Below, one piece after another: positions 1-7,055 of a stretch of 16,617 nucleotides of DNA. Origin of the DNA: Desulfovibrionaceae bacterium UBA930. GTDB taxonomy: Bacteria; Desulfobacterota; Desulfovibrionia; Desulfovibrionales; Desulfovibrionaceae. The stretch's first letter is position 1, and each line of letters starts with the position of its first letter. Made by a program: the position numbers and the translations under genes. The notes under the pieces were generated by a model that worked only from the letters and a program-made list of their open reading frames with translations, was not told the DNA's origin and did not search any database. The stretch spans positions 12,364 to 28,980 of the forward strand of contig DBDO01000179.1 in the NCBI GenBank assembly GCA_002293605.1. Direction: 5' to 3'.

Positions 1-1
1 G

Positions 2-562
2 GATGCTGCCAAGGTAGCGCCCGAGTCAGGCGCTGCGGAAGAGGGTGGCTCTTCCGCCCTTGATCTTGCGCTTAAAAGCATTAGCTTGAGCCAGGGGGAG
101 GGAGGTGTTGAGCTTTGGCGGCTCAAGGCCGAGTGGGGCAGTATGCAAAAGCGCGAAGACATGATTTTTCTTGAGCAGCCCCGTCTGACCTATTTTATGA
201 AAGAAGATGGTAAAAGCATGCATGTGCGTTCCGACAAGGGCGACATACAGCAGAAAAAGCAGGTCATGCGTTTTATCGATAATGTGCGCGTCACCCAGGG
301 CGAGACGCTGCTCACGGGAAAGCTGCTGGTATACGATGGTGCGCCAAAAACCATGACCATGCCCGAGGGCGCGGAGCTTTCGGACACCGGTGTTGCGGGC
401 GTATGCAATCATCTCATCTGGCATATTGACGAAAGGCGTATTGAAACCACGGGCAATATCGTGGTGCATTTCAACAGCGCCTCGCCGGAGCAAACTACCT
501 CTCCTGCCAGTATAGAAAAGCCTGCCAGTTCGCAGGATGGCGGAATGGGGAAGCGCCCATAG
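2..562 (+). CDS. lptC: LPS export periplasmic protein LptC, 3' part (5' end outside window)
   Basis: The reading frame is open from base 2 to a TAG at 560-562, giving about 186 visible residues; the start and the expected N-terminal membrane anchor lie before the window. LptC is a bitopic inner-membrane protein whose periplasmic beta-jellyroll passes lipopolysaccharide from the LptBFG complex to LptA. Visible family features are the segment LSQGEGGVELWRLKAEWGSM, followed by alternating beta-strand-like stretches (VRSDKGDIQQ, GETLLTGKLLVYDG) and a final VETT-like turn before a Ser/Pro-rich tail. The assignment rests on this pattern together with lptA and lptB directly downstream (41 bases to the chosen lptA start). 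The tail after about base 480 is low in complexity and probably disordered. An internal TTG at 86 could be mistaken for a start, but the matching family sequence begins upstream of it, so it is not used. Confidence 0.85.
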   Translation, partial: DAAKVAPESGAAEEGGSSALDLALKSISLSQGEGGVELWRLKAEWGSMQKREDMIFLEQPRLTYFMKEDGKSMHVRSDKGDIQQKKQVMRFIDNVRVTQGETLLTGKLLVYDGAPKTMTMPEGAELSDTGVAGVCNHLIWHIDERRIETTGNIVVHFNSASPEQTTSPASIEKPASSQDGGMGKRP

Positions 563-603
563 GGCGAACGCCAAAAGTGAAACTGCCCCAGAAGGAGCCG
601 CAT

Positions 604-1251
604 GTGAAGCTGCGTTCAGTTCGAAATATATCCTCTTTTGCCCTTGGGGCCGTGCTGCTGTGTGTGTCGGGCACTCCGGATCTGGCCGCCGCGCCCCAGG
701 GGGCAACGAAAAAAGTTCCCACCACCATTACCTCCGAGCGCATGGATTACAATGCGGGCGACCAGACCGTACTTTTTCTGGGGGACGTTCATGTAAAACG
801 GCCGGATTTTGAACTCTGGTCGAAAAAAATGACGGTATACCTGGAAAAATCCGGCAAGGGCAGTGAACATTCCTCCCAGACCGCCAGCATGGGCGGCATG
901 GAGGCAGGCGATATAGACCATATTGTGGCAGAGGAAAATGTGCGCCTGAAAAGTGAAAGCAACACCGGCACCTGCGATAAGGCGACTTACTACGCCAAAG
1001 AAGACAAGTTCGTCATGGAAGGGAACCCCGTTTTGCGGGACAGTAAGCAAAGCGTCATAAGCGGCAAGACCGTTGTGCACTATCTGTCGAGCAACCGCAG
1101 CCAGGTTATCGGAGGACCGGGACGCGGCGTAAGCGCCACCTTTTATTCGGAAGATCGCACGGAAGAAGGGGGAAGCCCCCTTCCAGGCCCTGTGCTGCCG
1201 GGCTCGGGAAAAAACGGGAACAAAAAGAACGGGGCCGGGAGCGACAGATGA
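604..1251 (+). CDS. lptA: LPS transport periplasmic protein LptA (OstA-like)
   Basis: LptA forms the periplasmic bridge that carries lipopolysaccharide from LptC to the outer-membrane LptDE translocon. The start chosen is GTG 604: it sits 6 bases after GGAG (594-597) and gives a good signal peptide (KLRSVR, hydrophobic stretch at residues 10-22, likely cleavage near Ala30). An upstream in-frame GTG at 577 lacks a ribosome site. The product is 215 residues, a little longer than the E. coli protein (about 185). Residues 40-165 form an OstA/LptA repeat: ITSERMDYNAGDQTVLFLGDVHV is followed by an acidic insert and then by IVAEENVRLKSES...ATYYAKEDKFVMEGNPVL, the usual beta-strand signature. The Gly/Asn/Lys-rich tail (residues 185-215) looks disordered. 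The stop overlaps the lptB start (ATGA), so the two are translationally coupled. Confidence 0.9.
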   Translation: MKLRSVRNISSFALGAVLLCVSGTPDLAAAPQGATKKVPTTITSERMDYNAGDQTVLFLGDVHVKRPDFELWSKKMTVYLEKSGKGSEHSSQTASMGGMEAGDIDHIVAEENVRLKSESNTGTCDKATYYAKEDKFVMEGNPVLRDSKQSVISGKTVVHYLSSNRSQVIGGPGRGVSATFYSEDRTEEGGSPLPGPVLPGSGKNGNKKNGAGSDR

Positions 1252-1988
1252 TGCATGATGCCGCGCAAAGCCGACTCCAGGCAAGGGACTTGCGCAAACG
1301 CTATGGAGACAGGGAGGTCGTGCGCGGCGTTTCCCTGGAAGTAGTCCGGAACGAAATCGTTGGCCTGCTCGGCCCTAACGGCGCGGGCAAAACAACGACC
1401 TTTTATATGATTATCGGCATCCAGAAGCCCACGGCAGGGGCCGTGTTTCTCAATAATGCCGATATTGCCGGATGGCCGCTGCACGAGCGCGCCCGCCACG
1501 GACTTTCCTACCTGCCTCAGGAAAGCTCGGTGTTCCGCCGTTTGTCCGTTATGGACAACCTGCGCATCATTCTTGAGTATACCGGCTTGTCAAAGATGGA
1601 GCAGCGCCGGAAAGCCGAACAGCTGCTTGAGGAATTCAGCATCGCACATCTGCGCGATTCCATGGCCTCGCATTTGTCCGGCGGGGAACGCCGCCGTCTT
1701 GAAATCGCACGCTCTCTCATCCGGGAGCCGCAGTTCATCCTGCTTGACGAACCCTTTGCAGGTATTGACCCGCTTGCCGTGGATGATATTCAAGCCCTGA
1801 TCACGGATTTGAAAAACCGGGGTATTGGCATCCTGATCTCGGACCATAATGTGCGCGAAACCCTGCGTATCTGCGACAGGGCCTATCTAATGCACGAAGG
1901 AACGGTTATTGTGGAGGGAACGCCGGATGAACTGGTGAACGACCCCAAGGCCCGTCGCGTGTATCTGGGCGAAGGCTTCAGCATGTGA
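1248..1988 (+). CDS. lptB: LPS export ABC transporter ATP-binding protein LptB
   Basis: LptB is the cytoplasmic ATPase that powers extraction of lipopolysaccharide from the inner membrane through LptFG. The product is 246 residues, close to the usual 240. All ABC motifs are present: Walker A GPNGAGKTT (residues 42-50), Q-loop Gln91 in YLPQESSVFR, signature LSGGERRRLEIAR (143-155), Walker B ILLDEP with Glu168, the D-loop FAGIDP, and the switch His200 in ISDHN. The LSGGERRR signature and the FAGIDPLAVDDIQ stretch are characteristic of LptB rather than of branched-chain amino acid ATPases. ATG 1248 overlaps the lptA stop and follows GGGAG at 1237-1241; a second ATG follows immediately. lptF and lptG are not in this window, which is usual because they lie elsewhere in many genomes. 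Confidence 0.96.
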   Translation: MMHDAAQSRLQARDLRKRYGDREVVRGVSLEVVRNEIVGLLGPNGAGKTTTFYMIIGIQKPTAGAVFLNNADIAGWPLHERARHGLSYLPQESSVFRRLSVMDNLRIILEYTGLSKMEQRRKAEQLLEEFSIAHLRDSMASHLSGGERRRLEIARSLIREPQFILLDEPFAGIDPLAVDDIQALITDLKNRGIGILISDHNVRETLRICDRAYLMHEGTVIVEGTPDELVNDPKARRVYLGEGFSM

Positions 1989-2626
1989 AGCAAAACGACC
2001 CTGCCATGTCTGAGCTTCTCTTTGCCTTTGATCTTGACGGAACAATAACCGAACAGGAAATTCTTCCCGTTTTGGGGCGCGCCGCAGGACTGGGGGAGGA
2101 ACTGGCCCAGCTGACGGCCCAAACCCTTAGCGGAAAGATCGCTTTTGAAGAATCCTTCCGGCGTCGCTTTCATATGCTGCGCCATATTCCGCTGGACCAC
2201 ATTGAAACCCTTGTTGCGGGCATTCCCTTAAATCCCCATATCGAACATTTTATTCAGGAACACCGTGAGCAATGTGTTATTGTCAGCGGAAACCTGGATC
2301 GTTGGATTCGCCCCCTGACCGAACGCCTCGGCTGTCCCTGCTATTGCTCGCGCTCATCGTATAGTGAAAAAAAAGGGCTGAGGCTGACGCGGGTTCTTTC
2401 TGACAAAGGTGCGGTTATTCGCAGACTCACAACTGACCCGCCAAAGGGCAAAAGGCGCATTGTGGCTGTGGGGGAAAGCATTAGCGATGCGCCGATGTTT
2501 CGCGCCAGCGCCGTGGGCATTGCCTTTGGCGGCGTACATAAGCCCGTGCCCGAACTGGCGTGTATGGCCGATTATCTCAGCTATGACGGGCGCGATTTGT
2601 GCAGCCTTCTTCGCCGCTTACTGTAA
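1985..2626 (+). CDS. HAD-superfamily phosphatase (SerB/HAD-IB-like) at the end of the lpt operon
   Basis: This is a haloacid-dehalogenase-fold phosphatase. Motif I is FDLDGT with nucleophile Asp16 and acid/base Asp18. Motif II is VSGN with Ser101. The motif III lysine is probably Lys141, and motif IV is VGESISDAPMF with Asp168. A helical cap lies at about residues 25-85. The arrangement resembles phosphoserine-phosphatase-like enzymes, but the substrate cannot be read from sequence. The start given is GTG 1985, overlapping the lptB stop and 9 bases after GAAGG (1971-1975); ATG 2006 is an alternative 7 codons in and has a poorer ribosome site. Position suggests a role connected with lipopolysaccharide, as the KDO-8-phosphate phosphatase KdsC is a HAD protein beside lptC in many bacteria. 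However, KdsC lacks this type of cap, so I do not call this kdsC. Confidence 0.8.
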   Translation: MKQNDPAMSELLFAFDLDGTITEQEILPVLGRAAGLGEELAQLTAQTLSGKIAFEESFRRRFHMLRHIPLDHIETLVAGIPLNPHIEHFIQEHREQCVIVSGNLDRWIRPLTERLGCPCYCSRSSYSEKKGLRLTRVLSDKGAVIRRLTTDPPKGKRRIVAVGESISDAPMFRASAVGIAFGGVHKPVPELACMADYLSYDGRDLCSLLRRLL

Positions 2627-2643
2627 TTATTTGTTTTTTATTT

Positions 2644-2658
2644 GGGGCCTAAGGCCCC
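2644..2658 (+). terminator. Small GC hairpin after the HAD gene, possible terminator
   Basis: GGGGCC-TAA-GGCCCC forms a perfect 6-bp stem 17 bases after the HAD stop codon. It is followed by only two T residues; the T-rich run (2627-2643) precedes it. It is therefore a weak intrinsic terminator candidate for the lpt transcript and might act instead for transcripts from the minus strand. Confidence 0.35.
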
Positions 2659-2665
2659 TTGTACC

Positions 2666-2757
2666 CCACTTCCGAAAAGCGGCGTAGCCGCTTTTCGGAA
2701 GTGGCCGGGTTCAGGGATGGCGGGTCCCTTCCTACGGAGTGTGGGGCGGAGCCCACA
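2666..2757 (+). repeat. Composite palindromic intergenic repeat, copy A
   Basis: The first part is a perfect 18-bp stem with a GTA loop (2666-2683 paired with 2687-2704) centred on GAAAAGCGGC. After 35 bases comes a second hairpin, TGTGGG-GCGGAG-CCCACA (2740-2757), whose core can also fold as GGGC-GGA-GCCC. The same two-hairpin order with a 36-base linker recurs at 13725-13809, and the linkers share GGT(T/C)CAG, CCCTT and GGAG in order. It lies between convergent genes and directly after degP on the minus strand, where it could end or stabilise transcripts. No long T-run follows on either strand, so it is described as a repeat rather than a simple terminator. Confidence 0.75.
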
Positions 2758-2762
2758 AAACT

Positions 2763-4199
2763 CTACTTCTTGAGTTCTATCGCCAGAAAGAAAACCCGGC
2801 CTTTGCGCGCAATGTGCAAGAGAACCGCGCCGCGCTGTTTGGCAGCGGTCTCAATTTTATCGGAAAGATCCCTTGTTGTAGTCACGGCCTGTTTGTCGAT
2901 GGCCAGTATCACATCGCCGGTTTGAATGCCCGCTTTGGCCGCCGTGCTGTCCGGGGCAAGGCCGGTCACCAGCAAGCCCGCATTGCTCTTAAGATCCAGA
3001 CGGCGCATATCTTCCCCGGTAAGCGGGCGCAGTTTCAGGCCGAGCAGGGCATCTGCGCCGCTTGTGCCGCCTTTGCCTTTGTCCATGCCGCCGTCTGCAT
3101 CGCGCTCGGCCACTGTCAGGCCGAGATCACTTTTTTTGCCATCGCGCCATACTGTGATGTTTGCCTTGCCGCCGGGCCTGAGCATGGCGACCTTGCGCAG
3201 AAGCTGCTCCGTATTCTCAATGCTCTGGCCGTCAATGGCCACAATAACATCCCCTTCCCTGATTCCGGCCAGAGCGGCGGGCTGATCTTCCAGCACGCTG
3301 TTCACGAGAGCGCCGTTGCTGTCCGGCATATCAAGCGCCTTGGCGGTTGCGGCGTCCACATTCTGAATGGTCACGCCGAGCCAGCCTCGGCTGACCTTTT
3401 TGTCCTTTTGCAGCTGGGCGATAATCGTGCTCGCCATGGAGGAGGGAATGGCAAAGCCGATGCCCTGGGCCCTTTGTGCAATGGCGGCGTTGATGCCGAC
3501 CACCTCGCCTTTCATGTTCAGAAGCGGGCCGCCGCTGTTGCCCCGGTTGATCGAAGCATCGGTTTGAAGAAAGTCGTCATAGGAGCCGGATTGAATGTTG
3601 CGGCCCTTGGCTGAAACGATCCCGGCGGTCACCGTGTGGTCCAGGCCGAGCGGACTGCCTATGGCCACCACCCATTCGCCGACTTCAAGGCTGTTTGAAT
3701 CGCCGAAAACAAGGTGGGGGAGATTCTCGGCCTTTATTTTGAGCAGGGCGAGATCCGTTTCCGGATCGGTCCCGATGACTTCGGCGTCAATGAGCTTGTC
3801 CTGTGTATTTTTGCCGCCGAGGTTGACGCGCACGACATCGGCGTTTTCGATAACATGGTGATTGGTCACAATATAGCCATCGGGGGAAATGATGAAGCCG
3901 GAGCCCAAAGAGCTGCTTTTTCTTTCCCGGGGAGCCTGATTGTAAAATTCTTCAAAGGGAAAGGGACCGAAAAAGCGTTCCAGATCCGGGTTACCGTGAA
4001 ACATGCCGCCAAAGGGCATGCCCCCGGGGCCGCGAAGCTGCTCTGTGCGCTCGGTGCTGACATTGACAACGGCCGGCATGGCGTTTTTCACCAGTTCCCG
4101 AAAATCCACGGGCTGCGCGGCTTGGGCCAAAGCGCTCACACTCAGGGTAAAGAGAAGGCAGAAGCCTGCCAGAGAGGAAAGGGCAATCTTTTTACGCAT
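2763..4199 (-). CDS. degP: Periplasmic serine endoprotease DegP/HtrA (Do family)
   Basis: This is an ATP-independent protease and chaperone that removes misfolded envelope proteins. The product is 478 residues, the normal Do-family length. The start chosen is ATG at 4199, giving a clear signal peptide (MRKK, hydrophobic core to residue 25, cleavage after Ala-Gln-Ala27). A TTG at 4238 has a better ribosome site but would add 13 residues before that signal. The trypsin-like domain carries catalytic His115 (TNHHV), Asp149 (ETDLALLK) and Ser222 (GNSGGP). PDZ1 covers about residues 265-355 (GWLGVTIQNV...GIREGDVIVAIDG) and PDZ2 about 390-475 (GLKLRPL...GIQTGDVILAIDK). A charged Gly/Lys/Asp linker separates the PDZ domains. 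The gene stands alone, convergent with the lpt operon and divergent from the fez-like operon. DegQ or another Do paralogue cannot be excluded. Confidence 0.95.
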   Translation of the reverse strand: MRKKIALSSLAGFCLLFTLSVSALAQAAQPVDFRELVKNAMPAVVNVSTERTEQLRGPGGMPFGGMFHGNPDLERFFGPFPFEEFYNQAPRERKSSSLGSGFIISPDGYIVTNHHVIENADVVRVNLGGKNTQDKLIDAEVIGTDPETDLALLKIKAENLPHLVFGDSNSLEVGEWVVAIGSPLGLDHTVTAGIVSAKGRNIQSGSYDDFLQTDASINRGNSGGPLLNMKGEVVGINAAIAQRAQGIGFAIPSSMASTIIAQLQKDKKVSRGWLGVTIQNVDAATAKALDMPDSNGALVNSVLEDQPAALAGIREGDVIVAIDGQSIENTEQLLRKVAMLRPGGKANITVWRDGKKSDLGLTVAERDADGGMDKGKGGTSGADALLGLKLRPLTGEDMRRLDLKSNAGLLVTGLAPDSTAAKAGIQTGDVILAIDKQAVTTTRDLSDKIETAAKQRGAVLLHIARKGRVFFLAIELKK

Positions 4200-4237
4200 G
4201 AAAAAACCCCGTTGTTTATAAAGAATGATATTCGGCA

Positions 4238-4265
4238 AAGATAGCCCTTCCTGCGCAAAAGTAAA
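4238..4265 (-). promoter_or_regulatory. Weak candidate sigma-70 promoter for degP
   Basis: Read on the minus strand, TTTACT (4260-4265) and TATCTT (4238-4243) are separated by 16 bases, each matching 4 of 6 consensus bases. Transcription from it would begin downstream of the TTG at 4238 and so favours ATG 4199 as the degP start. No heat-shock or RpoE-type promoter was recognised. Confidence 0.2.
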
Positions 4266-4373
4266 GAGGAGGAACAGAGTTTTTACGCCTTGCGCCCCTG
4301 TCGTGAAAGCGTTTTTTTACTATTGCTGTTCTATAGTGTAAGTCAAAAACACTTAGTTGTAGAGGTTTTTAAC

Positions 4374-4402
4374 TTGACAATGATTTTCATTACCTATAGA
4401 TT
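4374..4402 (+). promoter_or_regulatory. Fur-box-containing promoter of the fez-like operon
   Basis: A perfect -35 TTGACA (4374-4379) is followed after 17 bases by TAGATT (4397-4402) as -10; TATAGA at 4395 is an alternative with 15-base spacing. GACAATGATTTTCATTACC at 4376-4394 matches the classical 19-bp Fur consensus GATAATGATAATCATTATC at 15 of 19 positions, with an intact inverted core AATGA-TTTTCATT. It overlaps the -35 and fills the spacer, so iron-loaded Fur bound there would block RNA polymerase. The promoter lies about 40 bases before the ribosome site of the first gene. Confidence 0.85.
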
Positions 4403-4440
4403 CCTCGCCATAATCACCATCTAGGAGGGAGGACGTGGCA

Positions 4441-4695
4441 ATGGGAAACAACAACTTCTGGAAGTATGGGCTGGCTGTCGGAGCGGGTGTCGCCATTGGA
4501 GCCCTTGGCGCGGTGCTGCTGTCGCGAGGCTCTATTGATTTGAAAAAAACGGCAGCCACGCTGTTAAGTCATGGTATGGACATTAAAGAAAAGGCCGCAG
4601 CCTTTGTGGAAACGGCCAAGGAAAATATTGACGATCTCGCCGCTGAAGCCAGACATGAGCAGGAAATGCGCAAGGCAGGGGAACAAAAATCATGA
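4441..4695 (+). CDS. fezA: Small GxxxG membrane protein, probable ferrosome protein FezA
   Basis: This is an 84-residue protein with one membrane segment (about residues 7-28, GLAVGAGVAIGALGAVLLS) built from repeated small residues in GxxxG-like spacing. A basic stretch and a long charged amphipathic helix (35-78) follow, resembling YtxH/DUF5132-type small membrane proteins. A strong ribosome site spans 4423-4432 (AGGAGGGAGG). ATG 4441 is chosen, but GTG 4435 is also well spaced and would add Met-Ala. It is the first gene of a Fur-box operon and its stop overlaps the ATPase start (ATGA). Small GxxxG-bearing proteins occupy this position in ferrosome gene clusters as I recall them. The name therefore rests mainly on operon context; the protein itself is too short for a confident family call. 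Confidence 0.65.
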   Translation: MGNNNFWKYGLAVGAGVAIGALGAVLLSRGSIDLKKTAATLLSHGMDIKEKAAAFVETAKENIDDLAAEARHEQEMRKAGEQKS

Positions 4696-7055
4696 GTATG
4701 GCGGCGGACCTTTGCCGGGAACTTCGCGACAGCGAAGACAGGGACGCTGCTTTTGCGGCAGAACGCATTCCTTTGGGCGTGTGGAACAAGGGCAGGGGCC
4801 GCCTCTCTGCGCAAACACAAGAGCCGGGAGGATGCGCCCGAAAAGGGCGCTCCTTCTCTGCACAGTCAGGCACGCGCACAGGGGCCTTGAGCCTGCTTGC
4901 AGCGGAGGAAGGGGCAATGGGCCTTTTTCCTCCCCCTGTCTACGAGGCCTCTGCTGCTCCGGCAGCGCGCGCCCTGCTGGAGCGCTTTAGCATTGTTCAT
5001 GTCCTCCCAGGCAGAATCCGTCTGCGTCCCCTGTCGAGCAAGACGAAAAACACAGCCGAACTGGAAGCCGTCCTGCGCGCATTTTTTCCCGAGGCAGAAT
5101 TAAAGCTTTCCCGATACTCCGGAAGCGTGCTCCTGCTCTATGGCCAAGCCGCCGCAAGGGCAAAGGGCCGCGCGCCTGTACAGCGGGAGCCTGCTGCGCT
5201 CAAGGGGCCGCGCAACCCCATTCCCGGAAAAGTGCGCAGTTATTTGTATCCGCGCGTCTTTGTGAGCGCCCTGGCGCTGTTTCGCGCCATTCCCTATATG
5301 TTTTCTGCGGTCAGGGCTCTCCTGCACGGCAGCCTCAATCTAGACGTGCTTGACGGCGCGGCCCTTGCGGCCTGTTTGCTGCAACGCGATTTTAAGACCC
5401 TTTCCTCCATCACCTTTTTCTTTGCCCTGGGCGAATTTCTGGCGGACTGGACGCGCAAAAAATCCCGAGCCAGCCTGGAGGACAGTCTGGCTTTGAATAT
5501 TGATCAGGTCTGGGTGCGCAGCGGCTCTGTCGAGCGTCTGACCCCCTTTGCCCAGATCCGCCCCGGCGATGAAATTGTAGTTCGCGCGGGCGCGGCCCTG
5601 CCGGTTGACGGTATTGTTATCGAGGGCGAAGGCATGGTCAATCAGGCCTCCATGACCGGAGAATCCGCACCCGCTCACCGCTCGGTGGGATCGAGCGTGT
5701 ACGCCGGAACCATTCTGGAAGAGGGCGAACTTGTGCTTTCCGCTTCCAGGGTGGGAAGCGATACCCGCATCCATTCCATTGTCAGAACCATTGAGGAGTC
5801 CGAAAGTGTCAAGGCCTCGATCCAGGGGCGTTACGAACGCATGGCCAACGCCATTGTGCCCTATAATTTTTTACTTAGCGGAGCGGTCTATGCCTTTACA
5901 CAAGACCTTACGCGGGCCGGTTCCGTGCTGCTGGTGGATTATTCCTGCGCCATCCGTCTGTCCACGCCGCTTGCCATTTTCACTGCCATGCGCGAGGCCG
6001 CAGAGCGGGGCGTGCTGATCAAAGGCGGCAAATTTATGGAAGCCGTGGCCAGGGCAGATATGGTCATTTTCGACAAAACCGGCACCCTGACCCGTGCAAG
6101 ACCCGTGCTGGCGGACGTTATTCCCTTTGGGGGGAGAAAGCGCAGCACAGTGCTGCGCCTGGCCGCCTGCCTTGAGGAGCATTTCGTCCACCCGGTGGGC
6201 CAGGCGGTGGTGCGCGCCTCGGACGCCGAAGGACTCAAGCACCGCGAGGAACATACCCAGGTCGAATTTATCGTGGCCCATGGCATTGCCTCGCATTGGC
6301 GCGGTCAGCGCGTTTTGATTGGGAGCGGGCACTTTGTGCTCAATGACGAGAACATAGCAATCAGTGAAAAACAGCGGGAAATAGTCGAGGCTGAATCGCG
6401 CAAAGGGCGCTCCATACTGTACCTGAGCGTGGGGGATGAACTGGCGGGGCTTTTGCTGATAGAAGATCAACTCCGGGATGAAGCCCCTGATGTGGTGCGG
6501 GAGCTTTTTGCGGACGGGGTAAAGCGAATCGTCATGCTGACCGGCGATGGTGAAGTCACGGCCGCGAGCATCGCGGCTCGGGCGGGCATAACGGAATACC
6601 GCGCGCAGCTGTTGCCGGAAGACAAGGCGCGCTTTATCAACGAGTTGAAAGCTCAGGGCTACACTGTTGCCATGGTGGGCGACGGCATTAATGATTCTCC
6701 CGCCCTTTCTGCCGCGCATGTGGGTATAGCCATGGCGGAAGGCGCAGATATGGCGCGTGAAGTTGCGGATATTGTTTTGGTCAGCGGCGAGTTGCAGGGC
6801 CTGCTGCTGGCAAGGCGGATTTCACGCGCGGCCTTGCGCCGGGTGCGTAAAGGCTTTACGACCTCGCTGTTCTGGAACAGCCTCTTTCTGCTTGGCGGAC
6901 TTTTCGGTTTTCTGCGGCCGGGTCTGTCCGCCTTTTTGCATAATGCCACGACAGCCGCGATTGCCGTTTCAAGCCTGAGCCCGATGCTTCCTCCCGGCAG
7001 CAGGCAGCTGGAACAGAACGTAGTGCACACTGAAGACCTGGGGAGAGAACAATGA
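4692..7055 (+). CDS. fezB: P1B-type metal ATPase with SCA motif, probable ferrosome ATPase FezB
   Basis: This is a metal-transporting P-type ATPase of 787 residues. An N-terminal HMA-like domain (about 98-152) lacks the CxxC metal site and contains GRIRLR (107-112). Membrane segments lie near 188-206, 217-253, 385-435 and 723-765. The actuator domain has TGES (322-325). Phosphorylation site DKTGT begins at Asp461, the nucleotide-domain His-Pro is at 500-501 and the hinge GDGINDSP at 663-670. In the transport helix the usual Cys-Pro-Cys is replaced by Ser418-Cys419-Ala420, the P1B-6 pattern reported for ferrosome ATPases. C-terminal HNATT is also typical of this branch. In ferrosomes this pump is thought to load iron into a membrane compartment. 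ATG 4692 couples to the upstream stop; ATG 4917, after GGAGGAAGG, would give a more typical 712 residues. Copper, zinc or cobalt export seems less likely given the missing CPC and the Fur box. Confidence 0.85.
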   Translation: MSMAADLCRELRDSEDRDAAFAAERIPLGVWNKGRGRLSAQTQEPGGCARKGRSFSAQSGTRTGALSLLAAEEGAMGLFPPPVYEASAAPAARALLERFSIVHVLPGRIRLRPLSSKTKNTAELEAVLRAFFPEAELKLSRYSGSVLLLYGQAAARAKGRAPVQREPAALKGPRNPIPGKVRSYLYPRVFVSALALFRAIPYMFSAVRALLHGSLNLDVLDGAALAACLLQRDFKTLSSITFFFALGEFLADWTRKKSRASLEDSLALNIDQVWVRSGSVERLTPFAQIRPGDEIVVRAGAALPVDGIVIEGEGMVNQASMTGESAPAHRSVGSSVYAGTILEEGELVLSASRVGSDTRIHSIVRTIEESESVKASIQGRYERMANAIVPYNFLLSGAVYAFTQDLTRAGSVLLVDYSCAIRLSTPLAIFTAMREAAERGVLIKGGKFMEAVARADMVIFDKTGTLTRARPVLADVIPFGGRKRSTVLRLAACLEEHFVHPVGQAVVRASDAEGLKHREEHTQVEFIVAHGIASHWRGQRVLIGSGHFVLNDENIAISEKQREIVEAESRKGRSILYLSVGDELAGLLLIEDQLRDEAPDVVRELFADGVKRIVMLTGDGEVTAASIAARAGITEYRAQLLPEDKARFINELKAQGYTVAMVGDGINDSPALSAAHVGIAMAEGADMAREVADIVLVSGELQGLLLARRISRAALRRVRKGFTTSLFWNSLFLLGGLFGFLRPGLSAFLHNATTAAIAVSSLSPMLPPGSRQLEQNVVHTEDLGREQ

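Noticed and set aside
2739..3614. Long open frame on the plus strand (291 codons) antisense to degP
   Set aside because: It lies opposite the degP coding region, whose protein has full catalytic and PDZ motifs; the antisense translation shows no family pattern and no ribosome site.
5871..6719. Long minus-strand open frame inside the P-type ATPase gene
   Set aside because: It mirrors the GC-rich codon pattern of the ATPase gene and its translation is compositionally odd (His/Gly/Arg-rich), with no recognisable domain.
4692..7055. Assignment as a CopA, ZntA or CadA exporter
   Set aside because: There is no CxxC in the N-terminal domain, no CPC in the transport helix, and the promoter carries a Fur box rather than a copper- or zinc-responsive site.
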